Assembly: GCA_028823345.1 (NCBI GenBank)
Contig: JAPKBR010000039.1
Coordinates: 1-32,157 of the forward strand
Length of the DNA stretch: 32,157 nucleotides
Direction: 5' to 3'
Origin: Planctomycetota bacterium
Lineage (GTDB): Bacteria > Planctomycetota > UBA1135 > GCA-002686595
Shown: piece after piece, positions 1 through 7,590 of the stretch
Numbering within the stretch: position 1 is the first letter of the stretch
Layout: each line of letters starts with the position of its first letter
Program-made: the position numbers and the translations under genes
Notes under the pieces: model-generated
The model's input: only the letters and a program-made list of their open reading frames with translations
What the model was told of the DNA's origin: nothing
Databases searched by the model: none

Positions 1-86
1 GATCTGTGCGCCGGCGCCGATGAGCCCAGGCGTGGACTCTTGGTCATAGCCCGGAGTTCATGGTTTGCCCCTTCTAGCCTCCCCAT

Positions 87-254
87 TCACTCCGAGGCCT
101 CAATGGACTCGCTCTTCAAGACGATCATCAGCAGCTTCAGCATGTGCAAGCCCATGAATGTGCACAAGGCAATCGGTGGCCCGAGGGATCCGCAAGGCAC
201 ACACAGTGGACAAGTGATGAAGCTGTCCAGAGGGTGCGAGAGGGTGCAGGGCAC
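87..254 (-). CDS. Possible small Cys-rich protein downstream of murA
   Basis: This is a 55-codon frame from a GTG to a TGA, starting 21 bases after the murA stop. It lies in the same reading frame as murA, so it is also what a murA stop-codon readthrough would encode. The product has a cysteine cluster near residues 15-21 (CPLCVPC) and then a hydrophobic stretch around residues 28-46, so it could be a tiny membrane-associated or metal-binding protein. Third codon positions are strongly G/C, especially in the second half, as in real genes here. The TGA is followed immediately by an ATG (TGAATG), which would allow coupling to a further gene running off the left edge. Against it, there is no Shine-Dalgarno sequence before the GTG and I recognise no family. 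An internal ATG at residue 34 is another possible start. Confidence 0.3.
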   Translation of the reverse strand: MPCTLSHPLDSFITCPLCVPCGSLGPPIALCTFMGLHMLKLLMIVLKSESIEASE

Positions 255-275
255 AGCGCCACCGCGGCGCCGCCC

Positions 276-1565
276 TCAATCGTCCTCTTCATCCCGCAGC
301 ACGCCAGCACCAAGAGCCTCAAGTCGCTCTTCCATGGCCTCGTAGCCGCGGTCCAGATGATACATACGGTGCACTTCGGTGGTTCCATCCGCCACCAGGC
401 CGGCCATCACCAGGGCCGCGGAAGCGCGCAAATCGGAGGCGGTGACGGGGGCTCCGGAGAGACCCTTGACCCCGCGCACCACAGAGGCAGTGGTTTGACG
501 ACGAATGTCTGCCCCGAGCCGTTGCAACTCAGGGATGTGCGTCCAGCGGTCGTGGTAAATGCGCTCGGTGATGATGCTGATGCCATCCCCAAGGGTCATC
601 AAGGCCATCCACTGGGCTTGTAGGTCGGTGGGGAAACCGGGATAGACGTTGGTGGAAATATCTGTGGAAAGGGGGCGCACATCTTTGGGGTCGCAGGGCT
701 TGGTCTCGACCCAATCGGGGCCTACCTCAAAGGAAAGCCCAGCGCTCTTCATCATGTTCAGGAGCACCAGCATATGGTCGGGACGACAACCCGTGACGCG
801 CACCGCGCCGCCGGTCATGGCCCCCAGCAAGATGTAGGTGCCCGCTTCGATGCGATCGGGGATCACGTCGATCTCTGCGTCGCCCAGCTCGTCCACTCCT
901 TCGATCTCGATGATCGGCGAGCCGTGGCCCGTGACCCGGGCGCCCATGGCGTTCATGGTGTCCGCGAGGGCCACGATCTCGGGCTCACAGGCCGCCCCTT
1001 GGATCACGGTGGTGCCCTCGGCCAAGCTGGCAGCCATCATCACGTTGGCCGTGCCCAGCACCGACGAACCAAAGGCCGATCCCAGGTACATGGATGCCCC
1101 ACGCAAACCACCCGCGGGGGTCTCGGCCACGATGTAGCCGCTCTCCAAACGAATCTTGGCCCCCAGGGCCTCGAATCCCTTGAGGTGCACATCAATCGGC
1201 CGCACTCCAAAAACACAGCCCCCGGGCATGCTGACCCTGGCCCTGCCAAGCCGCGCGAGCATGGGTCCCATCACGCAAAGGGAACCCCGCATGCGGCGAA
1301 CGAGATCCCAAGAGGCCTCGCCCTTGATGTCCCCCGAGGCGTTGATCTCCATGTCGCCGTTTTGGGCCTGCTCCGCTTGGGCTCCCAGATCCCGCAGGAC
1401 CCGGGTCATGAAACGCACATCCACGAGCCTCGGGGCTCCGCGCAATTTCAATGTGCCATGGCTCAAAAGCCCCGCGGCCATCATGGGCAATACGGCGTTT
1501 TTGGCCCCGGCGGTCCGGATCGTGCCCGCCAGAGGGCGGCCCCCTTCAATGATCAGTTTTTTCAA
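276..1565 (-). CDS. murA: UDP-N-acetylglucosamine 1-carboxyvinyltransferase (MurA)
   Basis: MurA transfers enolpyruvate from phosphoenolpyruvate to UDP-GlcNAc, the first committed cytoplasmic step of peptidoglycan synthesis. The protein is 429 residues, close to the usual 420. Lys22-Asn23 of the N-terminal KN motif and the catalytic cysteine loop MPGGCVFGVRPIDVH, with the nucleophile at Cys117, are present. The C-terminal LDRGYEAMEERLEALGA region is typical of the family. I chose the TTG at 1565 because it places MKKLIIEGG at the expected N-terminus and has GAGGGG nine bases upstream. The frame stays open to 1745, but that extension has no family character. The presence of Cys at position 117 predicts fosfomycin sensitivity at target level. 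It appears to be the first gene of a leftward unit that leaves the window. Confidence 0.96.
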   Translation of the reverse strand: MKKLIIEGGRPLAGTIRTAGAKNAVLPMMAAGLLSHGTLKLRGAPRLVDVRFMTRVLRDLGAQAEQAQNGDMEINASGDIKGEASWDLVRRMRGSLCVMGPMLARLGRARVSMPGGCVFGVRPIDVHLKGFEALGAKIRLESGYIVAETPAGGLRGASMYLGSAFGSSVLGTANVMMAASLAEGTTVIQGAACEPEIVALADTMNAMGARVTGHGSPIIEIEGVDELGDAEIDVIPDRIEAGTYILLGAMTGGAVRVTGCRPDHMLVLLNMMKSAGLSFEVGPDWVETKPCDPKDVRPLSTDISTNVYPGFPTDLQAQWMALMTLGDGISIITERIYHDRWTHIPELQRLGADIRRQTTASVVRGVKGLSGAPVTASDLRASAALVMAGLVADGTTEVHRMYHLDRGYEAMEERLEALGAGVLRDEEDD

Positions 1566-1579
1566 TTCGTGTTTCCCCT

Positions 1580-1599
1580 CGGTTGTGCGCAAGCAACCG
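1580..1599 (-). promoter_or_regulatory. Inverted repeat in the murA leader
   Basis: CGGTTG at 1580-1585 pairs with CAACCG at 1594-1599, giving a six-base-pair stem with an eight-base loop that itself contains the palindrome TGCGCA. On the murA message the stem ends directly against the GAGGGG ribosome binding site, so it could be a short leader hairpin that affects translation. Equally, it could be a protein-binding half-site pair or chance. Confidence 0.25.
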
Positions 1600-1982
1600 T
1601 AGCAACAGCGAAGCGGCGATCCCAGCATGCTGAAAGGAAAGGCTTGCTGGGAGGCATTTGGCCAAGGGGAGGTGGCTTGAACGAACCCCCTTCTAGACCG
1701 AGGCCCCACCAGCCGGGCCTGCACATGGAACACGGGGCCAGCCAAGCCAAGAGCCCTATCCCCTGCTCAGAAGCCAGCCCCGCCGCCCAATCCCTGGGTT
1801 GGCCGGCATCCGGGGTCCCGGCCCCCAAGAGGAAACCGGCAGCTGCTATTCTGCTCTGCATGGGGACTCGCCAGAGCCGGGACCGCCTGCTTGAGATGGG
1901 CCCGAGGCCCCCCTTTGGTCCCCAGGCGGACCGTTCGTCCCGGCCGGCCCCAAGATGTCTGGCCAGAGCTCTGATCCGAGAT

Positions 1983-2011
1983 TTGACGCGCACCGCCTTC
2001 GGCCGTATGAT
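1983..2011 (+). promoter_or_regulatory. Sigma70-type promoter for the TPR/alpha-CTD gene
   Basis: TTGACG at 1983-1988 and TATGAT at 2006-2011 are separated by exactly 17 bases, each one base from the consensus -35 and -10 hexamers. Transcription would start near 2018, leaving a leader of about 60 bases before the ATG at 2081. It is the best promoter match I found in the window and could drive the whole run through ruvA and perhaps the serine genes. Confidence 0.55.
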
Positions 2012-2080
2012 CCGGGGCTTCCCCACCGGCTTCAAAATCCTTTTTGACGCCCCCCACCAGCCCCCATTAGCACCACCCCC

Positions 2081-3412
2081 ATGGCACCCTTCGACATCGC
2101 TGCGGACCCTATTCAGAGCTTCGGCGCCCTTCTCCAGGAGCGCGCAAGTATCTACGAACGCAAGGAGGATTTTGAGTCCTTTCGGCGCACGGTCAATCGC
2201 CTCGAAGACGAGGGCGAAATGGGCCGTCGCAAGGGGCTCGGCTTTTGGATGGTCGCTCAGTTCGACCAAGCTGAAAAAGCCTTGCAGGGTTTTGTCGATG
2301 ACGACGTGGCCTCCTTCACCCGCGCCAGCTCGTTGATGTCCCTGGGACGTTTCAGCGAAGCGCGCGAGATCTTTCAACGCTTGACCGACAAGTACCCCGA
2401 CGAGCCGCGCCCCCGTGGTGGCTGGCTCGATTCCCTCGTGGAAGAGCACTTGGCCAAGGGCAACAACGACTCCGGTGCAACCGAAGCCGCAGCGGAAGCT
2501 TTGCAGCAAGCCCTCGAAGCATCCCCCGCCCCTTTCCATCCTTCCGCCGAAGGCCGCTACCTTGCGGGCCGTTTGAACGAGCTCAAGGGCGACGCGGATG
2601 CGGCTGTTGAAAGCTACACCCTTGCCCGCGAAGTGGATCCCACCCACCGGCGCAATCTTTACCGCATGGCTTGGATCGCCGAGCGCAACGGTTTGGACGA
2701 GGTGGCACTTGATGCCTACGAAACCCTCTCACGCCTTTTGCCCGTGGACGCCAGCGTGATGAACAACCTGGGCATCCTTTACGAGGACATGGGCCGGGAC
2801 GAAGACGCGGTGATTTGTTACGAATCAGTCTGCGACAGCCACCCCACCGATGAGCGCGCGCGCCTCTACCTGCGCGACGCAGTGGCCGCCACCACCATGT
2901 ACTACGACGAGGATTTGGAGCGCAAAGAAGATCGTCTCAACCAGATCTTGCGCACTCCGATCACCGACTTTGAACTCAGCGTCCGTGCGCGAAACTGCCT
3001 GGCCAAGATGGATATCATCACCCTGGGCGATTTGGTGCGCAAGACCGAGAACGAGCTCCTGACCTACAAGAACTTCGGAGAAACCAGCCTCCAAGAGATC
3101 AAAGAGATCTTGGTGTCCAAGGGCCTGCGCCTGGGCATGCAGCGCGAAGAAGCCGTTCACGCGGTGGACCGCGGTGGCGCCAGCCCGGTGGCCGGAGATC
3201 CCAACGATCCCCGCAACCGTCCGATCAGTGAACTCAAGCTCTCGATCCGCGCCCGGCGCACGGTGGAGAACCTGGGCTGCATGAGTCTGGGCGAAGTGAT
3301 CGCCCACTCGGAAGACGAGCTCTTGGGCATGCCGAACTTCGGCGTCACCAGCCTGCTTGAGCTGAAAGGCAAGCTCACTGAGATCGGCCTGCACCTGAAA
3401 GGCGGCGAATAG
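2081..3412 (+). CDS. TPR protein with two RNA polymerase alpha C-terminal-type domains
   Basis: This 443-residue cytoplasmic protein starts with helical TPR-like repeats (about residues 80-260) and ends in two domains resembling the C-terminal domain of RNA polymerase alpha, at about 291-353 and 379-441. In domain 1, SVRARNCL corresponds to the DNA-binding helix of E. coli alpha (Arg265, Asn268 and Cys269 all conserved), and NFGETSLQEIK corresponds to the 294-304 loop (Gly296, Ser299 and Glu302 conserved; Lys298 is Thr). Domain 2 keeps the Arg but lacks the Asn and Cys. The whole alpha N-terminal assembly domain is absent, so this is not the polymerase subunit itself. By inference it binds AT-rich DNA, or contacts the polymerase or activators, and uses the TPRs as a partner platform. 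It starts at ATG with no Shine-Dalgarno sequence; ruvA follows 20 bases later. Confidence 0.85.
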   Translation: MAPFDIAADPIQSFGALLQERASIYERKEDFESFRRTVNRLEDEGEMGRRKGLGFWMVAQFDQAEKALQGFVDDDVASFTRASSLMSLGRFSEAREIFQRLTDKYPDEPRPRGGWLDSLVEEHLAKGNNDSGATEAAAEALQQALEASPAPFHPSAEGRYLAGRLNELKGDADAAVESYTLAREVDPTHRRNLYRMAWIAERNGLDEVALDAYETLSRLLPVDASVMNNLGILYEDMGRDEDAVICYESVCDSHPTDERARLYLRDAVAATTMYYDEDLERKEDRLNQILRTPITDFELSVRARNCLAKMDIITLGDLVRKTENELLTYKNFGETSLQEIKEILVSKGLRLGMQREEAVHAVDRGGASPVAGDPNDPRNRPISELKLSIRARRTVENLGCMSLGEVIAHSEDELLGMPNFGVTSLLELKGKLTEIGLHLKGGE

Positions 3413-3432
3413 GTTCATCGACGGATCACACC

Positions 3433-4032
3433 GTGTACGAATTCCTAGAGGGCCAAGTCGTTAGCCGCGGGGCCACCCAAATGGTCCTAGCTGTCGGCGG
3501 TGTGGGATACTCCATCGCGACACCCCTTGGATCCCGTCTGCCCGAGGTCGGCACGAGCGCGCGCATTCACGTGCACCTGGTGGTGCGCGATGACGCGCAC
3601 ATCCTGTTCGGCTTCGGCTCTCGAGAAGACCGCGAGTTGTTCCGACTGCTGCTCAAGGTGCGCGGCATCGGACCCTCCATGGGCTTGGCCCTGCTGTCCG
3701 CCATGGACCGCACAGAAATTGTGCAAGCCCTTTTGGCGCACGACGCCAAGGCGTTCACCCGAGCCAAGGGCGTTGGACGCAAAACCGCTGAACAAATCGT
3801 GCTGGACCTGGCCGACCGTGCTGAGGATTTCGCAGCCGGCTGCGAATTGGAACCCGGCGTACTCAAGCCCACCACCGGCACGCCGGCGAATCGCAGCGTG
3901 CTCGATGCCACAGCGGCCCTGGTCTCCATCGGCTACGCGGAAAAAGACGCCCGCAAGCGCGTGGAAGCTGTGGCCCACGAAAACGATTTCAACGATCTAG
4001 AGGCGCTCGTGCGCGCCGCCATTCGCAGCTAA
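3433..4032 (+). CDS. ruvA: Holliday junction branch-migration protein RuvA
   Basis: RuvA binds four-way DNA junctions as a tetramer and loads the RuvB helicase during recombinational repair. The 199-residue length is standard. The N-terminal OB-fold begins MYEFLEGQVV, the two helix-hairpin-helix motifs are visible as VRGIGPSMGLALL and AKGVGRKTAEQIVLDL, and the C-terminal RuvB-binding domain contains VLDATAALVSIGYAEKDA. The start is GTG, chosen because it gives the conserved N-terminus. It lies 20 bases after the TPR/alpha-CTD gene, so cotranscription is likely. Neither ruvB nor ruvC is in the window. Confidence 0.96.
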   Translation: MYEFLEGQVVSRGATQMVLAVGGVGYSIATPLGSRLPEVGTSARIHVHLVVRDDAHILFGFGSREDRELFRLLLKVRGIGPSMGLALLSAMDRTEIVQALLAHDAKAFTRAKGVGRKTAEQIVLDLADRAEDFAAGCELEPGVLKPTTGTPANRSVLDATAALVSIGYAEKDARKRVEAVAHENDFNDLEALVRAAIRS

Positions 4033-4064
4033 CTCCCAATTGCAGCCCCTGACAGAACCGTTTC

Positions 4065-5678
4065 ATGACCCCACGCAATCCCGCTAGTGTTCGCATCCTT
4101 GTGGCCGATGAGCTGCACCCCGACGGCCTTGAACTCTTGCGCTCCAAGGGTTTTGAACCGGATGTGGCCGTGGGCCTTTCCGAAGACGAGCTGATCCAAA
4201 AACTCCCAGGCATCGAAGCGCTCTTGGTGCGCTCTGCCACAAAGGTCACTGCAAAGGTATTGGCCGCTGCCCCAGATCTCGTGCTGGTGGGCCGAGCGGG
4301 AGTGGGCGTGGACAACGTGGATTTGAGCGTGGCCTCGACCCAAGGGGTGGTGGTCATGAACACGCCCACCGGCAATACGGTCACCACCGGCGAGCTGGCC
4401 ATCAGCTTGATGTGTGCAGTAGCTCGCAACATCACCCGAGCGGATCGCCGGGTGCGGGCTGGGACTTGGAACAAAAAAGGCCTCTTGGGCACCGAACTCA
4501 CGGGGAAAACCCTGGGCATCGTGGGACTCGGCCGCATCGGCCGGGTGGTGGCAGACCGCGCCCTCGGCCTTTCCATGAAGGTGGTGGCCCATGATCCGTT
4601 CTTGACCACCGGCGCCTCCCCCGTGGATGGGGTCGAGTTGCTGGAACTCGACCAGCTACTGAGTCGCAGCGACTTCGTCACCCTGCACATGCCCTTGACC
4701 GACGACACGCGCAATTTGATTTCCCGCGATCGTCTGGCCCTAATGAAACCCGGCGCGCGCTTGATCAACGCGGCCCGCGGTGGCCTTGTGGATGATGCGG
4801 CCTTGGCGGATGCTTTGGAATCAGGACACCTAGCGGGAGCCGCCCTGGATGTGCTGACAGAGGAACCCCCGTCCAAGGACCATCCCCTACTCCTGCGGGA
4901 CGATGTGATTTTGACCCCGCACCTGGGTGCCTCTTCCCACGAGGCCCAACGGGCGGTGAGCGTAGGCATAGCCGAACAAACCATAGCCTTCTTCATGGAG
5001 GGAGTCTCCCACAACGCGGTCAACGCCCCGGTGCTTTCCGCCGCCAGCATGCGCATCTTGGGCCCCTATGGACTTTTGGCCGGACGCATGGGCGCGCTGT
5101 TGGCCCAGCTTGCAGATTCACCCATCGCCCAGATCGAACTCTCCTGCGCGGGAGAGGTCGCCGATTTGAATGAGACTGAATTCCTCGAGTACTCTCTACT
5201 TGCCGCAGCCCTCGGCCAATCCCTGGACCTGGGAGTCAACCTTGTCAACGCGCCGATCCTGGCAGCAGAGCGTGGCATCAGGTGCTTGACCGGGAAGGAG
5301 AGTGATTCGTTGGGCTATCGCAGTTTGTTACGCGCCCGGGTATCCAATGCCGAAGGCACCGAGTCCCACACTATTTGCGGCACGGTGTTTGGTGGTGATC
5401 CGCGCATTGTGGAGGCCGAAGGGGCGCGGGTGGATTTCGCACCCCGGGGACATCTTGTGGTCACCAGGCACCGGGACCAGCCCGGAGTCATCGGCTTGAT
5501 CGGTTCCCTCTTGGGCAAAGCCGAAGCGAACATCCGTCGGGTGGAATTGGCTCCGCCCCACGGAAAGGAAGAGCTTGCCGCAGCTTTCCTGGCGCTCTAC
5601 GAAGAGCCGGCCCCAGAGCTCGTGGCGGTCATTAGAGAATTGGAAATGGTGGAGTCAGTGCATCATCTCAGCCTTTGA
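4065..5678 (+). CDS. serA: D-3-phosphoglycerate dehydrogenase
   Basis: SerA oxidises 3-phosphoglycerate to 3-phosphohydroxypyruvate with NAD+, the entry step of the phosphorylated serine pathway. The protein is 537 residues, the long form with an intervening domain and a C-terminal ACT domain. The GRAGVGVDNVD segment near residue 77, the NAD-binding GLGRIG at 154-159, the substrate-binding NAARGGLVDD and the catalytic-His segment TPHLGASSHEA are all present. The last 75 or so residues (HLVVTRHRDQPGVIGLIGSL onward) form the ACT domain, the usual site of serine feedback. It is followed 18 bases later by a serB-like gene and then an aminotransferase, which supports a serine operon. Confidence 0.95.
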   Translation: MTPRNPASVRILVADELHPDGLELLRSKGFEPDVAVGLSEDELIQKLPGIEALLVRSATKVTAKVLAAAPDLVLVGRAGVGVDNVDLSVASTQGVVVMNTPTGNTVTTGELAISLMCAVARNITRADRRVRAGTWNKKGLLGTELTGKTLGIVGLGRIGRVVADRALGLSMKVVAHDPFLTTGASPVDGVELLELDQLLSRSDFVTLHMPLTDDTRNLISRDRLALMKPGARLINAARGGLVDDAALADALESGHLAGAALDVLTEEPPSKDHPLLLRDDVILTPHLGASSHEAQRAVSVGIAEQTIAFFMEGVSHNAVNAPVLSAASMRILGPYGLLAGRMGALLAQLADSPIAQIELSCAGEVADLNETEFLEYSLLAAALGQSLDLGVNLVNAPILAAERGIRCLTGKESDSLGYRSLLRARVSNAEGTESHTICGTVFGGDPRIVEAEGARVDFAPRGHLVVTRHRDQPGVIGLIGSLLGKAEANIRRVELAPPHGKEELAAAFLALYEEPAPELVAVIRELEMVESVHHLSL

Positions 5679-5696
5679 CCCCTTGTACGTCAAAAC

Positions 5697-6458
5697 ATGA
5701 CCTCTTCACGCACGATCGCTGCACCCCCCTACCGCACCATCGTCTTTGATTGCGACTCGACCCTTTCAAGGATCGAGGGCATTGAAGAGCTCGCCCGGGA
5801 ACTGCCCCAGGAAAGGAGCAACGAAATCCAAGAGCTCACCCGGGCGGCCATGGCCGGTGAGATCCCCTTGCAGGATGTCTATGCCCGGCGCCTTGAGTTC
5901 ATACGCCCCAGCGCCGCAGCCATGGCCCACGTGGCGGGAATCTACTGGGACCAGCGCCTGCCCCATGGGGAACACCTGATTGCCGCCCTGGCTTTTCTGG
6001 GCAAGGACCTGCGGGTGGTGTCCGGCGGACTCTTGCCCTGCGTGCAGCCCTTTGCGGAGCGCCTAGGTTTCGCGGCGGATCAGATTCATGCGGTTCCCAC
6101 CCGCAGCGACGAACAAGGCGCATGGCTGGGCTTCGATGAACAAAGTCCTCTGGCCCGGGCCGGTGGCAAGCTCGAATTGCTCGGCGATTGGCACGGGGAA
6201 GGAGACGCTCCCTTAGCCCTCGTGGGCGACGGAAGCACAGACCTGGAAGCCGCTCCCGTGTGCGCGCGCTTTGTAGCTTTCATGGGAGTCGCCCTGCGCG
6301 AGTCCGTGGCCCAAGCCGCTGACGTGGTTTGCCATGAGCAAGACATGGCCGCGCTCTTGCCCCTGCTGGTTTCTCCTGAAGAACTCCAGATCCTCGAACA
6401 CCAGCCCGAACACGCGCCCCTTGTGGCCCGTGCCCAAGCGATTCTTTCCAAGCCCTGA
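5697..6458 (+). CDS. serB: HAD-family phosphoserine phosphatase
   Basis: This 253-residue HAD hydrolase probably dephosphorylates O-phosphoserine to serine. Motif I is FDCDST, with nucleophile Asp18 and acid/base Asp20; motif II is the Ser of VVSGG; motif III is VGDGSTDLEAA. The cap helix region resembles SerB-like phosphatases. The assignment to phosphoserine relies partly on position, between serA (18 bases upstream) and a PLP aminotransferase (16 bases downstream). Motif alone would also allow a related small-molecule phosphatase such as an MtnX-like enzyme. Confidence 0.8.
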   Translation: MTSSRTIAAPPYRTIVFDCDSTLSRIEGIEELARELPQERSNEIQELTRAAMAGEIPLQDVYARRLEFIRPSAAAMAHVAGIYWDQRLPHGEHLIAALAFLGKDLRVVSGGLLPCVQPFAERLGFAADQIHAVPTRSDEQGAWLGFDEQSPLARAGGKLELLGDWHGEGDAPLALVGDGSTDLEAAPVCARFVAFMGVALRESVAQAADVVCHEQDMAALLPLLVSPEELQILEHQPEHAPLVARAQAILSKP

Positions 6459-6474
6459 CCCCCCACACCTTCCC

Positions 6475-7590
6475 ATGACCCTCTGGATTCCCGGCCCCAC
6501 GGAAGTGCGCCCTTCTATTTTGGCAGAACTTGCGCGCCCGCCCATCGGCCACCGCTCGGCCGGAATGAAAGACCTGCACCATCGAATCGATGGGCCCCTC
6601 GCCCTGGCCTTCGGTCTCGCGCCGGATTCCCCCTCCACAGTCGCAGTGCACTCCGCCAGCGGCACGGCGATTATGGAAGCCGCCTTGCATGGGGTAGGCG
6701 AGCGGGTGCTGTCCCTGATCAACGGCGCTTTCTCCAAGCGTTTTGCCGCGGTGGCCGAGGCCTTGGGCAAAGAGGTCACGCGCATCGAGGTCCCCATGGG
6801 CCAAGTGGTGGATCCAATGAAAGTGGCCCAAGCCCTGGACACAAAGGGTCCATTCGACGCCATGACCGTTGTGTCCAGCGAAACATCCACGGGCACCGCC
6901 ACGCCCCTCGCGCCCCTGGCTAAGGTGCTCGAAAACCATCCCAATGTGCGCTTCCTAGTGGACGTGGTTTCCATGATCGCCGCAGGCCCCATCGACTTCG
7001 ACACCCACCGAGTCGACTTTGCCCTGGCGGGGGTTCAAAAAGCTCTGGCCTTACCCCCGGGCATTGCGGTCATGTGCTGTTCGGAGAGGTATCTGGCGGA
7101 AGCCCAGAAACGCAATCGCCCTAGCTGGTATCTGGATCCCGTGCGCATCATCGAAGGTCACGCGGCCCAAAAGACCCCGGCGACTCCCGCGGTGCCCCAC
7201 TATTACGCCCTGGCCCAGCAACTAGAGGACATCAGTGCTGGAGTCACCCTGCCCAAGGGGCATGCTCCGGTGGAAGGCCCCGCCGCCTGGCAAGCACGCT
7301 ACGAAGTGCACTCTGCCATGCGCGCACGCACCGCAGAATGGGCCGAGGGCCACGGCTTAAGTCTCTTGCCCGCCCCGGAATTCGCCGCCCCGGCGGTGTC
7401 TTGCATCCAAGCGGGCAAGCTGAACGTAGCGGCCCTTGTGGCTGGCCTGGCCGAAGAGGATTATTCCATATCGAATGGATACGGAGACCTCAAGGGCAAG
7501 ACCTTTCGCATCGGTCACATGGGCGACCACAGCCTGCAGGGGCTGGAAGAACTGCTCACCGCGGCGGACAAGGTGATCGCGCGGCTTTAG
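6475..7590 (+). CDS. Class V aminotransferase, probably phosphoserine aminotransferase
   Basis: This 371-residue PLP enzyme belongs to the alanine-glyoxylate/serine-pyruvate aminotransferase branch of fold-type I. The PLP lysine is Lys189 in AGVQKALALPPGIA, and the cofactor aspartate is Asp163 in LVDVVS. The N-terminal WIPGPTEVRPSI and HSASGTAIMEAA are typical of the branch. The ATG at 6475 gives this N-terminus; the frame remains open upstream only as overlap with the phosphatase gene. Because serA and serB precede it directly, I infer that it makes phosphoserine from phosphohydroxypyruvate, as some AGT-type enzymes do in place of classical SerC. Serine-glyoxylate transamination is the main alternative. 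Its TAG stop overlaps the TAA stop of the convergent lipoprotein gene. Confidence 0.8.
   Translation: MTLWIPGPTEVRPSILAELARPPIGHRSAGMKDLHHRIDGPLALAFGLAPDSPSTVAVHSASGTAIMEAALHGVGERVLSLINGAFSKRFAAVAEALGKEVTRIEVPMGQVVDPMKVAQALDTKGPFDAMTVVSSETSTGTATPLAPLAKVLENHPNVRFLVDVVSMIAAGPIDFDTHRVDFALAGVQKALALPPGIAVMCCSERYLAEAQKRNRPSWYLDPVRIIEGHAAQKTPATPAVPHYYALAQQLEDISAGVTLPKGHAPVEGPAAWQARYEVHSAMRARTAEWAEGHGLSLLPAPEFAAPAVSCIQAGKLNVAALVAGLAEEDYSISNGYGDLKGKTFRIGHMGDHSLQGLEELLTAADKVIARL

Larger units (their letters stand above)
1566..2080. other. Divergent intergenic region between murA and the TPR/alpha-CTD gene
   Basis: This 515-base spacer separates two divergently transcribed genes. Open frames cross it on both strands, but they are antisense continuations of the flanking genes and their translations are Pro/Gly/Arg-rich without family character. 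It contains a sigma70-type promoter near its right end (1983-2011) and a short inverted repeat next to the murA start (1580-1599). I see no tRNA, riboswitch or repeat in the rest, and no convincing leftward promoter for murA. Confidence 0.6.

Noticed and set aside
1..86. A leftward open frame from ATG at 84-86 (or 45-47) running off the left edge
   Set aside because: Only about 28 codons are visible, with weak third-position bias in the first part and no motif, so it cannot be called.
774..2336. A 520-codon plus-strand frame, and a 361-codon minus-strand frame at 1562-2647
   Set aside because: They lie antisense to murA and the TPR/alpha-CTD gene. Their translations are His/Gly/Pro-rich or Gly/Ala-rich with no motif, as expected for shadows in GC-rich DNA.
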